Shown piece by piece: positions 1-7,748 of a stretch of DNA of 64,000 nucleotides (position 1 is the stretch's first letter; every line of letters starts with the position of its first letter). The position numbers were made by a program, and so were the translations under genes. Source of the DNA: Cellulomonas sp. B6 (GTDB lineage: Bacteria; Actinomycetota; Actinomycetes; Actinomycetales; Cellulomonadaceae). The notes below the pieces were generated by a model. The model was not told where the DNA came from. It saw only the letters and a list, made by a program, of their open reading frames with translations, and ran no database searches. The DNA lies in contig NZ_LNTD01000086.1 in assembly GCF_001462455.1 (NCBI RefSeq), forward strand, positions 1-64,000. Direction: 5' to 3'.

Positions 1-185
1 CACGAGGACCCGTGCCGACCGGGCGGAAGCCCGACGTCCGGCGCTCGGACGTCGTCAGTGTGAGGCCTGCACGGACGTTCGTCCAGCCCCGTCGACCGCC
101 CCGGTGTCGGTGCAGGTCAGAGCCGTGTTCGAGCGTGCCGTGGCCGGCTGCTCCCGGGCAACGGCGCGGGTCGGTCGGAGCCGCG

Positions 186-608
186 TCAGGCGCGTCGGCC
201 GCGGCGACGTCCGGCCGTCGTGGGCGGGACGTCCGCGGGCCCGTCCTGCCGTCGCAGCAGCAGCGGCAGCACGATCGTCGCGAGGGCCGTCACGACCCAC
301 ACGACGAGCGTCGCGAGGACCCACGCGGCGAGCCCCGAGATGCGCAGCCCCGACGTGAGCAGCTGCGCGAGGAGCAGCGCGACGAACGTCGAGAGCACGC
401 CCACGCCTCCGAGCAGCGCGGGTGCGTACCGCGTGGTCGCGCGGACGGACAGCGGCGCCAGGAGCGACTGCGCGACCGCGAACACCACCACGGTCACGAC
501 GAACCCGGACGCGGTCACGCGCACGCCGTCGACCAGCAGCGCGGCCGCGAGCAGGCCGATCGCCGCCGAGCCGAGGAACACGGCGGCGCGCAGCAGCAGG
601 CGGACCAT
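186..608 (-). CDS. YvlD-type (phage holin family) small membrane protein
   Basis: Predicted integral membrane protein of 140 aa with four hydrophobic segments at about residues 8-25, 33-52, 66-86 and 95-117, and a basic tail ending in an Arg-rich stretch. This matches the YvlD-type family annotated as phage holin family, whose members are chromosomal membrane proteins of unknown function rather than true lysis proteins. I chose the ATG at 608 because the upstream in-frame extension is Arg/Pro-rich and not hydrophobic. It is divergent from the metallophosphoesterase at 770. Nothing in positions 1-185 looks like a gene. Family call moderate, function unknown. Confidence 0.65.
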   Translation of the reverse strand: MVRLLLRAAVFLGSAAIGLLAAALLVDGVRVTASGFVVTVVVFAVAQSLLAPLSVRATTRYAPALLGGVGVLSTFVALLLAQLLTSGLRISGLAAWVLATLVVWVVTALATIVLPLLLRRQDGPADVPPTTAGRRRGRRA

Positions 609-769
609 GAGGTCACGGCAGCCCTGGCGGAGGCGACGCGGCGAGGGGTGGGTCCGCGCCCGTGGGACGGCGCGGGTGCGACGGCGGGCGTGCCGCGCGA
701 GCATCGGGGGATGACCACCCGCGTCCCGCCCGTCCGGTCCCACCCGCTCCCGCGTCGCGCAGGGCGGCG

Positions 770-1339
770 GTGACGGCCGCCGACGCGGTGCGGGTCGTGG
801 CCGTCGCGGACACGCACGTCCCGGCCCGGGCCCGCGACCTGCCCGCCGCCGTGTGGCACGCCGTCGACGACGCGGACCTCGTGGTGCACGCGGGGGACTG
901 GGTGGTCGAGGACCTGCTCGACGCGTTCGAGCGCCGCGCTCGTCGGCTGCTCGCGTGCCACGGCAACAACGACCCGGCCGGTCTCGTCGCGCGCGTCCCG
1001 GAGGTCGCCACGGCCACCGTCGCGGGCGTCCGCGTGGGGGTCGTCCACGAGACGGGTGCGGCCACCGGACGCGAGCGGCGCTGCGACGAACGGTTCGGCG
1101 ACCTGGACCTCCTCGTCTTCGGGCACAGCCACGTGCCGTGGGACTCCGTGACGCCGCGCGGGACGCGCCTGCTCAACCCCGGGTCGCCCACCGACCGGCG
1201 CCGGCAGCCGGAGTGCACGTACCTGACGTTCACGCTGCGCGACGGCGCGGTCGAGGACGTCGTGCTGCACCGGCTGCCGCAGCGAGCGCCCGCGCGCCGC
1301 GCTGCCGCGGGAAGCACGAAGGCACCTGACCCGCGGTGA
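770..1339 (+). CDS. YfcE/MJ0936-type metallophosphoesterase
   Basis: A 189-aa calcineurin-like phosphoesterase of the small YfcE/MJ0936 type, expected to hydrolyse phosphodiesters or phosphomonoesters with two metal ions. The metal-ligand blocks appear in order: AVADTHV near the N-terminus, VHAGDW, CHGNND, then VVHETG and the FGHSHVP block, ending with the LLNPGSPTDRR motif typical of this family. The GTG at 770 was chosen because it lies just before the first beta strand; longer versions add an unrelated Arg/Pro-rich stretch. The stop codon lies in the loop of a strong hairpin that probably terminates the transcript. The cellular substrate cannot be told from sequence. Confidence 0.82.
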   Translation: MTAADAVRVVAVADTHVPARARDLPAAVWHAVDDADLVVHAGDWVVEDLLDAFERRARRLLACHGNNDPAGLVARVPEVATATVAGVRVGVVHETGAATGRERRCDERFGDLDLLVFGHSHVPWDSVTPRGTRLLNPGSPTDRRRQPECTYLTFTLRDGAVEDVVLHRLPQRAPARRAAAGSTKAPDPR

Positions 1340-1355
1340 CGCGGGTCAGGTGCCT
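1320..1355. terminator. Bidirectional hairpin over the metallophosphoesterase stop codon
   Basis: Two 15-16 nt arms (1320-1335 and 1340-1355) are perfectly complementary around the loop GTGA, which holds the stop codon of the upstream gene. The hairpin lies between a plus-strand gene and the 3' end of the minus-strand tRNA-Asn, so it can serve both. No strong U-tract follows on either strand, as is common in high-GC actinobacteria. Confidence 0.7.
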
Positions 1356-1363
1356 CGTGGATG

Positions 1364-1436
1364 CTCCCCCGACTGGACTCGAACCAGTAACCCTTCGATT
1401 AACAGTCGAATGCTCTGCCAATTGAGCTACGGGGGA
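1364..1436 (-). tRNA. tRNA-Asn (GUU)
   Basis: Full cloverleaf on the minus strand: acceptor TCCCCCG pairs with CGGGGGA, the anticodon loop CTGTTAA carries GUU, the T-loop is GGTTCGAGTCC and the discriminator is G. The 3' CCA is not encoded. It ends just before the bidirectional hairpin at 1320-1355. Confidence 0.96.
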
Positions 1437-1458
1437 TCGTGCGGGAAAACCCTAGCAG

Positions 1459-1491
1459 GCCCGCGGGGGTGTCCCGGACACGCCCGCGGGC
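1459..1491 (-). terminator. Intrinsic terminator hairpin for the gene at 1526-2038
   Basis: Arms GCCCGCGGG and CCCGCGGGC flank an inner GTGTCC/GGACAC stem. The hairpin lies just downstream of the minus-strand gene ending at 1526 and upstream of tRNA-Asn. On the minus strand a short TTTT run follows about 10 nt later. Confidence 0.6.
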
Positions 1492-1525
1492 GCGGCCGGT
1501 GCGACGTGCGCCACGCCGCGGGACG

Positions 1526-2038
1526 TCAGGGTGCCAGGCCGGCCTCGGCGCGCACGTGGGCCTCGGCCGCCGCGACCGCGCGGGACACCGCGGCATCGCC
1601 GAGGTCGACCGTGCCGTCGCCGATGACCTGCGTGAACAGGTCGCCGTACTCGTCGCGCCGCAGGGCCACGCGCACCGGCCCGCGCGCGCCCGGCACGCTC
1701 ACGTGCTCGACGTGCACGACCGACTGCTGCACCCGCTCGCGGAACGACTGCGCGAAGTCCCACGCGTCCGCGTCGGGGTCCAGCGCCAGCTCGGTGCGCG
1801 CGCCGCTGACCCAGTGCACCGTCAGCGTGCTCGTCGCGGCGTCCAGCGAGCCGCGATCGACGTCCGCCCACGGCGTGCGGACCGCGCCCTCCTCGCCCAC
1901 GAGGTGCAGCGCACGTCGCGCGCTCACCGCCCAGCGTCCGTCGACCAGCGGGGCGGACGCGAGGATCGCGTCGGCGCGCAGGTCGAGCGAGCGGCGCAGC
2001 GGGTCGGGCAGGCGACGGCTTCGGGAGAACAGGGCCAC
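1526..2038 (-). CDS. Conserved hypothetical protein, 170 aa
   Basis: I do not recognise a named domain. The 170-aa product has alternating short beta strands in its first two thirds (for example RWAVSARRALHLV and STLTVHWVSG), suggesting a PH-like or beta-sandwich fold, then an Ala-rich C-terminal helix. It has no signal peptide or membrane segment and looks cytoplasmic. The GTG at 2038 opens a hydrophobic start (ALFSRSRRLPD) that is plausible for actinobacterial proteins of this kind. It stands alone with its own terminator at 1459-1491, 38 bp downstream of the PAP2 gene pair on the same strand. Confidence 0.6.
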   Translation of the reverse strand: MALFSRSRRLPDPLRRSLDLRADAILASAPLVDGRWAVSARRALHLVGEEGAVRTPWADVDRGSLDAATSTLTVHWVSGARTELALDPDADAWDFAQSFRERVQQSVVHVEHVSVPGARGPVRVALRRDEYGDLFTQVIGDGTVDLGDAAVSRAVAAAEAHVRAEAGLAP

Positions 2039-2076
2039 GTGCCCACGGTAGTCCGCGCGCGCCGGTGCTCCGGCGA

Positions 2077-2820
2077 TCACCTGGCCGGTGCCGCCACCGC
2101 GCCGCCCGGCTCGGCGCCGGCGACGTCCTCGGGCGTCCGCGGCGAGCGGCGCAGGTACCCCCAGGCGATGACCGCGCACGTCGCGCCGTTGAGGAAACCC
2201 ACCGTGACGTCGCTGACCGAGTGCATGCCGCGGTACACGCGCGCGCTCCCCACCGCGAACGGCACGACGACGCACAGCACGGTCACGGCCCACCGCAGCG
2301 CGGGCCGCCGGATCCGCTGGGCGACGAGCGCGAGGGTCAGGTAGAACGCGGCGGACGCCCCGGTGTGCCCGCTGGGGAAGCTCGACGTCGGCGGCGCGTG
2401 GTCGAGGTGCTCGACGTCCGGACGCTCGCGGCCGACCACGGCCGCGGCGCTGAGGAAGACCGCCGCCTGCAGCGCGACCGCGAGCCCCAGCACCGTCGCG
2501 TACCACCACTGCCGCGTGCGCCACCAGGTCAGCGCGATGCCGACGAGGCACGCGCCGATCAGCGGCTCGGTCTGGCCGATCGCGGACAACCAGGTCGTGA
2601 GGGTGTCGAGCGCGGGCGTGCGCACGTCGACGAACCACCGGTTGACGGCCGCCTCACCGGGCAGCCCGTGCAACGGCCCGGTGATGACGAGTCCGAGGCC
2701 GACCACGACGCACCACAGCACGGCCGTCGGCAGCAGCGCACGACGCAGCAGGTCGCGACGCCACTCGCGGCCCGACGGTGCGCGGGTGTCGGTCTCCCAG
2801 CGGTGCCAGAACCTGCTCAT
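2077..2820 (-). CDS. PAP2-family membrane phosphatase (second of a tandem pair)
   Basis: A 247-aa integral membrane phosphatase of the PAP2 superfamily, expected to dephosphorylate lipid phosphates or undecaprenyl diphosphate at the outer face of the membrane. The three-part signature is visible: GRERP (motif 1 variant), SSFPSGHTG (motif 2, catalytic His) and SARVYRGMHSVSD (motif 3, Arg/His/Asp). About five to six transmembrane segments alternate with these blocks. ATG at 2820 overlaps the stop of the upstream PAP2 gene by 4 nt, so the two are translationally coupled. Substrate is not determined by sequence. Confidence 0.85.
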   Translation of the reverse strand: MSRFWHRWETDTRAPSGREWRRDLLRRALLPTAVLWCVVVGLGLVITGPLHGLPGEAAVNRWFVDVRTPALDTLTTWLSAIGQTEPLIGACLVGIALTWWRTRQWWYATVLGLAVALQAAVFLSAAAVVGRERPDVEHLDHAPPTSSFPSGHTGASAAFYLTLALVAQRIRRPALRWAVTVLCVVVPFAVGSARVYRGMHSVSDVTVGFLNGATCAVIAWGYLRRSPRTPEDVAGAEPGGAVAAPAR

Positions 2821-3533
2821 GCGCCCTCCGGGCGGCCGGCGGACACCGGTGCGGCGTCCGGGTCGCGGGTGCCGCGGCCGCGGAACCCGACGTACGACGC
2901 GCCGACGACCGCGACGCCCAGGAGCGTCCCGGCGACGACGTCGGACGGGTAGTGCACGCCCAGCAGCACGCGGTCCGCCGCCGCGCCGACGATCGCGAGC
3001 GTCGCGACCGCGACGGCGGTGACGCGGCCCCGACGCCGCAGCGCCGGCCACGCGAGCACCGTGAGGGCGAGGGCGGCCATCGTCGTGCCGGCCGCGTGGC
3101 CGGACGGGAAGCTCGACCCCGGCGCGTGCGCGACCGCGTCCTCGATCACGGGCCGCGCGCGCTGCACGAGGCCCTTGGCGGCGAGCTGCAGCGCCCACCC
3201 GGCGGCGACCGTGGCGCCGGCCCACGCCGCACGCGCGCCGAGTCCGTGACGACGCCACGCCCACAGGCACACGAGCGGCACGACGACGAGGTTGAGCCAC
3301 CGCGGCGCGAGGACGTCCTGCCACAGCACCAGCGTGGTGCGCAGCGGCGCCGACGCGCGCGTGAGGTCGGTGGCCGCGACGACCGTCGACTCGTCGAACC
3401 GCACGACGTCGTTGGAGCCGCCGCGCACCACGACCGCGAGCGCGACGACCGGCAGCGCGACCGCGGTGCCGAGCAGCACCGCGCGCAGCAGCGCGCGCGG
3501 TGCCGCACTGGACGGGCCTCCGGCGTCGCGCAT
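2817..3533 (-). CDS. PAP2-family membrane phosphatase (first of a tandem pair)
   Basis: A 238-aa PAP2 phosphatase with motif 1 KGLVQRARP, motif 2 SSFPSGHAAG and motif 3 DRVLLGVHYPSD. The intact Lys of motif 1 makes this a more canonical member than its downstream partner. An N-terminal membrane segment at about residues 15-35 is followed by a large loop and several further segments. It is first in a two-gene operon (ATGA overlap with 2077-2820). The two copies differ greatly in sequence, so they are old paralogues or separate acquisitions rather than a recent duplication. Confidence 0.86.
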   Translation of the reverse strand: MRDAGGPSSAAPRALLRAVLLGTAVALPVVALAVVVRGGSNDVVRFDESTVVAATDLTRASAPLRTTLVLWQDVLAPRWLNLVVVPLVCLWAWRRHGLGARAAWAGATVAAGWALQLAAKGLVQRARPVIEDAVAHAPGSSFPSGHAAGTTMAALALTVLAWPALRRRGRVTAVAVATLAIVGAAADRVLLGVHYPSDVVAGTLLGVAVVGASYVGFRGRGTRDPDAAPVSAGRPEGA

Positions 3534-3596
3534 GGCGAGAGGCTAGGGGCGCACCCGGTTCCGCGCGCGGGGAACCGGGCGGGGGCGCGTGACCGG

Positions 3597-3670
3597 TGGG
3601 CCAGGTGGGGCTTGAACCCACGACCGACGGATTATGAGTCCGCTGCTCTGACCGACTGAGCTACTGGCCC
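3597..3670 (-). tRNA. tRNA with CAU anticodon, probably elongator tRNA-Met
   Basis: Cloverleaf on the minus strand: acceptor GGGCCAG pairs with CTGGCCC, anticodon loop CTCATAA carries CAU, T-arm GTGGGTTCAAGCCCCAC, discriminator A. The base-paired 1-72 position rules out initiator tRNA. An elongator Met and an Ile2 tRNA (lysidine-modified CAU) look alike in primary sequence, so Ile2 remains possible. Confidence 0.85.
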
Positions 3671-3811
3671 GCGGGCGGCAGCCTACCGAGGGGAGCGCTC
3701 GCGCCCGGTTCGTGGCGTTCCGGTCGCGGAGCGGGCCGTGCGCTGCGAGCATCGCCGCGGGCGTCCGGCGCGGGCCGGACCGGGTGGGGGAGCGGCAGCG
3801 AGGGAGGTCGC

Positions 3812-4594
3812 ATGTCCACGGTCGCGGCGAGGTCGGGTCAGCACGCGTGGGAGGTCGGTGCGCGCGCGGGGTACGCCGCGAGCGGTCTGGTGCACGTGCT
3901 GATCGGTGTGCTGGCGCTGCAGCTCGCGCTCGGCTCGGGAGGGGGCAGCGCCGACCAGTCGGGGGCGTTCCAGCAGATCGCGCAGACGTCCTTCGGGGCG
4001 CTCGTGCTGTGGGTGTCGGTCGTGGCGTTCGTCGCGCTGGGCGCGTGGCAGGCGGCGGCCGCGCTCAGCGGGGCGGCGGGGGAGACGTCCGACCGCGTGA
4101 AGTCCGGTGCGAAGGCGGTCGTGTACCTCGCGCTGGCCGGCACGGCCTTCTCCGTGCTGCAGGGCGGCGGTTCCTCGAGCAGCGGCCAGACGACGAGCAT
4201 GACCGGTCGGCTGATGCAGGCGCCGGCGGGGCGTGTGCTCGTCGGCGCGGTCGGTCTCGCCGTCGTCGTCGTGGGCGGGTACCACGTCTACAAGGGGCTG
4301 ACGAAGAAGTTCCTCGAGGACCTGCACCGGCTGCCGAGCGGGACGACCGGTCGGGTGGCGCGCACCGCGGGGGTCGTGGGCTACGCCGCGAAGGGTGTGG
4401 CGCTCGGCGTGGTCGGGGTGCTGTTCGTCGTGGCGGCGGCCCACGCGAACCCCGACGAGGCGTCCGGGCTCGACGGTGCGCTGCAGGCGCTGCGCGAGGC
4501 GCCGGCCGGTCCGGTGCTGCTGGTCCTGGTCGCGCTGGGGCTCGTCGCGTTCGGTGGTTACTGCGCTGTCAGGGCTCGCTTCGGCCGGCTGTGA
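3812..4594 (+). CDS. DUF1206 family membrane protein
   Basis: A 260-aa integral membrane protein made of three repeats, each with two membrane segments and a GYAA-type start (ARAGYAASGLVH, SGAKAVVYLALAG, VVGYAAKGVALG). This arrangement is typical of DUF1206, an uncharacterised actinobacterial and cyanobacterial family. The ATG at 3812 has a strong AGGGAGGT ribosome site 5-6 nt upstream. A glycine/serine-rich loop lies between segments two and three. Function is unknown. It is followed by the riboswitch leader of bldC. Confidence 0.8.
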   Translation: MSTVAARSGQHAWEVGARAGYAASGLVHVLIGVLALQLALGSGGGSADQSGAFQQIAQTSFGALVLWVSVVAFVALGAWQAAAALSGAAGETSDRVKSGAKAVVYLALAGTAFSVLQGGGSSSSGQTTSMTGRLMQAPAGRVLVGAVGLAVVVVGGYHVYKGLTKKFLEDLHRLPSGTTGRVARTAGVVGYAAKGVALGVVGVLFVVAAAHANPDEASGLDGALQALREAPAGPVLLVLVALGLVAFGGYCAVRARFGRL

Positions 4595-4667
4595 CTTTTC
4601 ACCCGCTCCGGACAGATCAGACGACCCTCCGGTTCTTGCACGCTTGTCCAGTTTCGGGCATAGTCGT

Positions 4668-4759
4668 CCTTCGTCAGCGACAAACGGCAAACCCGCCGCA
4701 AGGTGGGGACGCAAAGCCACGGGGCCCACGGGGTCAGCCGAGCTACCGAACGACGAAGG
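4668..4759 (+). promoter_or_regulatory. Cyclic-di-GMP-I (GEMM-type) riboswitch in the bldC leader
   Basis: The leader carries the conserved GEMM core: GGCAAACC (from 4686), a hairpin closed by a GCAA (GNRA) tetraloop, GGGACGCAAAGCCACGGG, a short P3 and the closing CTACCG. The outer helix P1 pairs 4668-4675 with 4752-4759. Its 3' strand contains AAGG of the bldC ribosome site AAGGAG (4756-4761), 8 nt before the ATG. Known for the family: ligand binding stabilises P1. Inferred: cyclic-di-GMP hides the ribosome site and turns translation off. The motif match is strong; the direction of control is inference. Confidence 0.88.
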
Positions 4760-4769
4760 AGCACCACCC

Positions 4770-4994
4770 ATGGCTGTTCAGACGCCTGCCACCGACGCCC
4801 CCCTCACGCAGGGTGCGCTGCTCACGCCGGGTGAGGTCGCGGTCCTGTTCCGCGTCGACCCCAAGACGGTGACGCGCTGGGCCCAGGCCGGCAAGCTCTC
4901 CGCCGTCCGCACGCTGGGCGGGCACCGCCGCTTCCACGAGGCCGAGGTGCGCCAGCTCCTGACGGGTGTTCCGCAGCAGCGCGTCGGGGAGTGA
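4770..4994 (+). CDS. bldC: BldC-like MerR-type DNA-binding protein
   Basis: A 74-aa protein made almost entirely of a winged-helix MerR/excisionase-like domain: LLTPGEVAVLFRVDPKTV is the helix-turn-helix, and RTLGGHRRFHEAEVRQLL is the wing and second helix. It closely matches Streptomyces BldC, a small developmental regulator that binds direct repeats cooperatively in head-to-tail fashion. It has no effector domain. Its ATG follows an AAGGAG ribosome site that is part of the riboswitch closing stem, so translation is probably set by cyclic-di-GMP. A strong terminator follows at 5031-5065. Confidence 0.9.
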   Translation: MAVQTPATDAPLTQGALLTPGEVAVLFRVDPKTVTRWAQAGKLSAVRTLGGHRRFHEAEVRQLLTGVPQQRVGE

Positions 4995-5030
4995 CGCCCG
5001 CGTCGTCCGGGACGACGCATCGAGAGACGC

Positions 5031-5065
5031 CGACGCCGGTGGTGACCTGGTCACCACCGGCGTCG
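5031..5065 (+). terminator. bldC terminator hairpin
   Basis: Perfect 15-bp arms (5031-5045 and 5051-5065) with a 5-nt loop CCTGG, 36 nt after the bldC stop. No clear U-tract follows. A weaker hairpin precedes it at about 5000-5017. Confidence 0.72.
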
Positions 5066-5149
5066 TGCTGCGTCGGGGGTCCGCTCCGCCGACCGTCGAA
5101 CCCCGCGACGGCGGTTCGGCGCACCCCCGCGACGTGAAAGGATCAGGTC

Positions 5150-5638
5150 ATGGCCCTGCGTGAGATCCGCACCGTCGGCGACCCCGTCCTGCGCACCCCG
5201 TGCGACCCCGTCACCACGATCGACGACCGCGTGCGCTCGCTCGTCGAGGACCTCCTCGAGACGGTCGACCAGGACGGTCGCGCCGGGCTCGCGGCCAACC
5301 AGATCGGCGTCAGCCTGCGCGCCTTCTCGTGGAACATCGACGACGAGATCGGCTACGTGCTGAACCCCGTGATCGTCGAGATGTCCGAGGACGAGTACCA
5401 GGACGGCGACGAGGGCTGCCTCTCGGTCCCCGGGCTGTGGTACCCGACGCACCGCGCGTGGTACGCCCGCGTGGTGGGCACCGACCTCGACGGCAAGGAG
5501 GTCGTGGTCGAGGGGGTCGAGCTCATGGCCCGTTGCCTCCAGCACGAGGTCGACCACCTCGACGGCATGCTCTACCTGGACCGGCTCGAGCGGTCGGTGC
5601 GCAAGAAGGCGATGCGCGCGATCCGCGAGCAGCTCTGA
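5150..5638 (+). CDS. def: Peptide deformylase
   Basis: Removes the formyl group from the N-terminal methionine of nascent proteins; a cytoplasmic metalloenzyme. The 162-aa protein shows all three signature motifs: GLAANQIG (motif 1, residues 46-53), EGCLSVPG (motif 2, metal-ligand Cys90) and QHEVDHLDG (motif 3, two His ligands and the catalytic Glu). Length is normal for an actinobacterial type-I enzyme. The ATG at 5150 follows GAAAGGATCAGGTC, which supplies a ribosome site. It appears to be a single-gene unit between the bldC terminator and the DUF3145 gene. Confidence 0.96.
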   Translation: MALREIRTVGDPVLRTPCDPVTTIDDRVRSLVEDLLETVDQDGRAGLAANQIGVSLRAFSWNIDDEIGYVLNPVIVEMSEDEYQDGDEGCLSVPGLWYPTHRAWYARVVGTDLDGKEVVVEGVELMARCLQHEVDHLDGMLYLDRLERSVRKKAMRAIREQL

Positions 5639-5796
5639 CCGTGCGCCGGTCCGGCCTGCGCGTCCGCTGGACCTGCGCGGTCATCTGAGGCATCCTGTGC
5701 CTGCACGCCGCGTGCGTGGTGCTGTGCCGGAGGATCTTCCTGCCGGGGTACGAGGTCGTTGGGGAAGGCGACCCTCGAGCCCACTGGGAGGACAAC

Positions 5797-6297
5797 ATGG
5801 CCGGTGCCGTCACCCGCGGTGTCCTTTTCGTGCACTCCGCGCCGCGCGCGCTGTGCCCCCACGTCGAGTGGGCGGCTGGCAACGCGCTCGGAGTGCGCGT
5901 CAGCATGGACTGGACCGCGCAGCCGGCCGGTCCGAGCTTCTACCGCGCCGAGCTGTCCTGGCAGGGCACCCCCGGGACCGGTGCGCGTCTGGCCTCCGCG
6001 CTGCGCGGCTGGGCCCACCTCCGGTACGAGGTGACCGAGGAGGCCAGCGTCGGCGTCGACGGCTCGCGCTGGAGCCACACGCCCGAGCTCGGCATCTTCC
6101 ACGCCCAGACGGACGTGCACGGCAACGTCGTCGTCCCCGAGGACCGCATCCGCGCGGCCCTGGAGCACGCCGCGGATCCCGAGCGTCTGCGCGCCGAGCT
6201 CGACCTCGCCCTCGGTCAGGCCTGGGACGACGAGCTCGAGCCGTTCCGGTACGCGGGCGCCGGCGCTCCCGTGCGCTGGCTGCACCGCGTCGGCTGA
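5797..6297 (+). CDS. DUF3145 family protein
   Basis: A 166-aa soluble protein matching the actinobacteria-specific DUF3145 family: it starts MAGAVTRGVLFVHSAPRALC, continues with HVEWAAG and ends with a Trp-rich FRYAGAGAPVRWLHR tail. Its function is unknown, but the family is highly conserved across actinomycetes. The ATG at 5797 was preferred over one 81 nt upstream because GGGAGGA stands 5 nt before it and family members begin here. It is not obviously in an operon. Confidence 0.85.
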   Translation: MAGAVTRGVLFVHSAPRALCPHVEWAAGNALGVRVSMDWTAQPAGPSFYRAELSWQGTPGTGARLASALRGWAHLRYEVTEEASVGVDGSRWSHTPELGIFHAQTDVHGNVVVPEDRIRAALEHAADPERLRAELDLALGQAWDDELEPFRYAGAGAPVRWLHRVG

Positions 6298-6421
6298 CCG
6301 CACGCCGGGCGGTCCCGGCAGATCCGCAGCCTGTTCCTGGTGAACGTCCAGGTCCGGTTCCTACGGTCGCAGCGTCCCGTCAGCACGACGCGGCGCGAGC
6401 CGCGACCTGGGAGCCGCGACC

Positions 6422-6904
6422 ATGCGCACCACGCACCGACGTTCGTTCGTCGTCCTCGCCACGACGGCCACGCTCACCACTCTCGCCGGCTGCGCCAGCG
6501 GCGCGGCCGGCGGCACCCCGGCCACCGGCGGCGACCCGAGCGCGGCCGCCACGCCCGCCGGCGGGGCGTCGACCCCCACCGCCTCCGCCGGTGGCACGTC
6601 CGCGGGGACCTACCGTGACGGCACGTACAGCGCGACGGGTGACTACCGCTCGCCCGGAGGCGAGCAGAAGGTCCAGGTGAAGGTCACCCTCGCGGACGAC
6701 GTCGTGACGGCGGTCGAGGTCACGCCCGAGCCCTCGGACCCGACGTCGCAGTCCTACCAGCAGCGGTTCGCGTCGGGCGTCGCCGAGCAGGTCGTCGGCA
6801 AGCGGCTCGACGAGGTGCACGTCGACCGTGTCTCCGGCTCGTCCCTGACGTCGCAGGGCTTCGCGGCGGCCCTCGCGCAGATCGCGACCGATGCACGGGG
6901 CTGA
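6422..6904 (+). CDS. FMN-binding domain lipoprotein (covalent flavin carrier)
   Basis: A 160-aa exported electron carrier. The signal peptide has a twin-arginine-like HRRSFVVL and a lipobox LAGC (Cys24), followed by an Ala/Gly/Thr-rich linker to about residue 62. The FMN_bind domain (about 63-160) begins YRDGTY and contains VDRVSGSSLTSQGF, the flavinylation motif in which the second Thr/Ser position is normally esterified to FMN by ApbE; here the usual Ala is Ser. It overlaps apbE by 14 nt, and the RnfD-like/reductase fusion follows, so all three form one redox operon. The Tat route is an inference from the twin arginines. Confidence 0.85.
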   Translation: MRTTHRRSFVVLATTATLTTLAGCASGAAGGTPATGGDPSAAATPAGGASTPTASAGGTSAGTYRDGTYSATGDYRSPGGEQKVQVKVTLADDVVTAVEVTPEPSDPTSQSYQQRFASGVAEQVVGKRLDEVHVDRVSGSSLTSQGFAAALAQIATDARG

Positions 6905-7748
6905 GGTCGCGTTCGAGGCGATCGGCACGGCGTGGCGGATCACCACGGCCACGCCGCTGCCCGACGCGACGCTCGACCGCGTGCACGCGACCATCGCCGC
7001 CTACGACCGGGTCTGGTCGCGGTTCCGTGACGACTCGGTCGTCCGCGAGCTGGCCCGCACCGGGGGCACGTGCACGCTGCCCGACCACGGTGGTGCGCTC
7101 CTCGACCTGTACGACGTGCTCGATGAGCGCACGCACGGCGCGGTCACGCCGCTGGTCGGAGCGAGCCTCGAACGCCTCGGCTACGACGCGGGCTACCACC
7201 TGCGGGCCTCCGGGCCGGCCCTGCCCGCGCCCCGCACGCCGGTGCTGCGCGACGGGGCGACGATCACGCTCGCGGCTCCCGCGCTGCTCGACGTCGGCGC
7301 GGCGGGGAAGGGCCAGCTCGTCGACCTCGTGGCCGCTGAGCTGCGCGCCTGCGGCGTGGGGGAGTACGTCGTCGACGCGGGCGGCGACCTCGTGCACCGC
7401 GGGCCCGACGCGCTGCGCGTCGGCCTGCAGGCGCCGGGCGACCCCACGCACGTGCTCGGCGTGGTCGACGTGCGCGACCGCGCGCTGTGCGGGTCGGCGG
7501 TCGACCGACGTGCCTGGGGCGACGGCCTGCACCACGTCGTCGACGCGCGCACCGGGACGCCCACGCGCGACGTCGTCGCGACGTGGGTCGTCGCGGACCG
7601 CGCGATGGACGCCGACGGGCTCGCGACCGCGCTGTTCTTCGCCGACCCGGACCTGCTGCAGGACGTGGTCGAGCACACCTACGTCCGTGTGCACGCCGAC
7701 GGACGCGCGCGCTTCGCCCTCGACCTGCCGGGAGAGGTGTTCTCGTGA
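6891..7748 (+). CDS. apbE: FAD:protein FMN transferase
   Basis: Transfers FMN from FAD to a Thr/Ser of a target protein, with Mg2+. The 285-aa protein has the family blocks FRDDSVVREL, LLDVGAAGKGQLVDLVA, VVDAGGDLVHRG and HHVVDARTG. It has no signal peptide or lipobox, so this copy should act in the cytoplasm, unlike many ApbE proteins. The ATG at 6891 lies 14 nt inside the end of the flavin-carrier gene, and its stop overlaps the GTG of the next gene (GTGA), showing tight coupling. The likely substrates are the FMN-binding lipoprotein upstream and perhaps the RnfD-like partner. Confidence 0.93.
   Translation: MHGAEVAFEAIGTAWRITTATPLPDATLDRVHATIAAYDRVWSRFRDDSVVRELARTGGTCTLPDHGGALLDLYDVLDERTHGAVTPLVGASLERLGYDAGYHLRASGPALPAPRTPVLRDGATITLAAPALLDVGAAGKGQLVDLVAAELRACGVGEYVVDAGGDLVHRGPDALRVGLQAPGDPTHVLGVVDVRDRALCGSAVDRRAWGDGLHHVVDARTGTPTRDVVATWVVADRAMDADGLATALFFADPDLLQDVVEHTYVRVHADGRARFALDLPGEVFS

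Noticed and set aside
1-185. Possible gene end at the left edge
   Set aside because: All frames give Arg/Ala-rich text without motifs or a good start; nothing supportable.
186-608. True phage holin and prophage remnant
   Set aside because: YvlD-type family proteins are ordinary chromosomal membrane proteins; no other phage gene is nearby.
3597-3670. Initiator tRNA-fMet
   Set aside because: Position 1 pairs with 72 (G-C), and the anticodon stem lacks the three G-C pairs of initiators; an elongator or Ile2 tRNA is the right reading.
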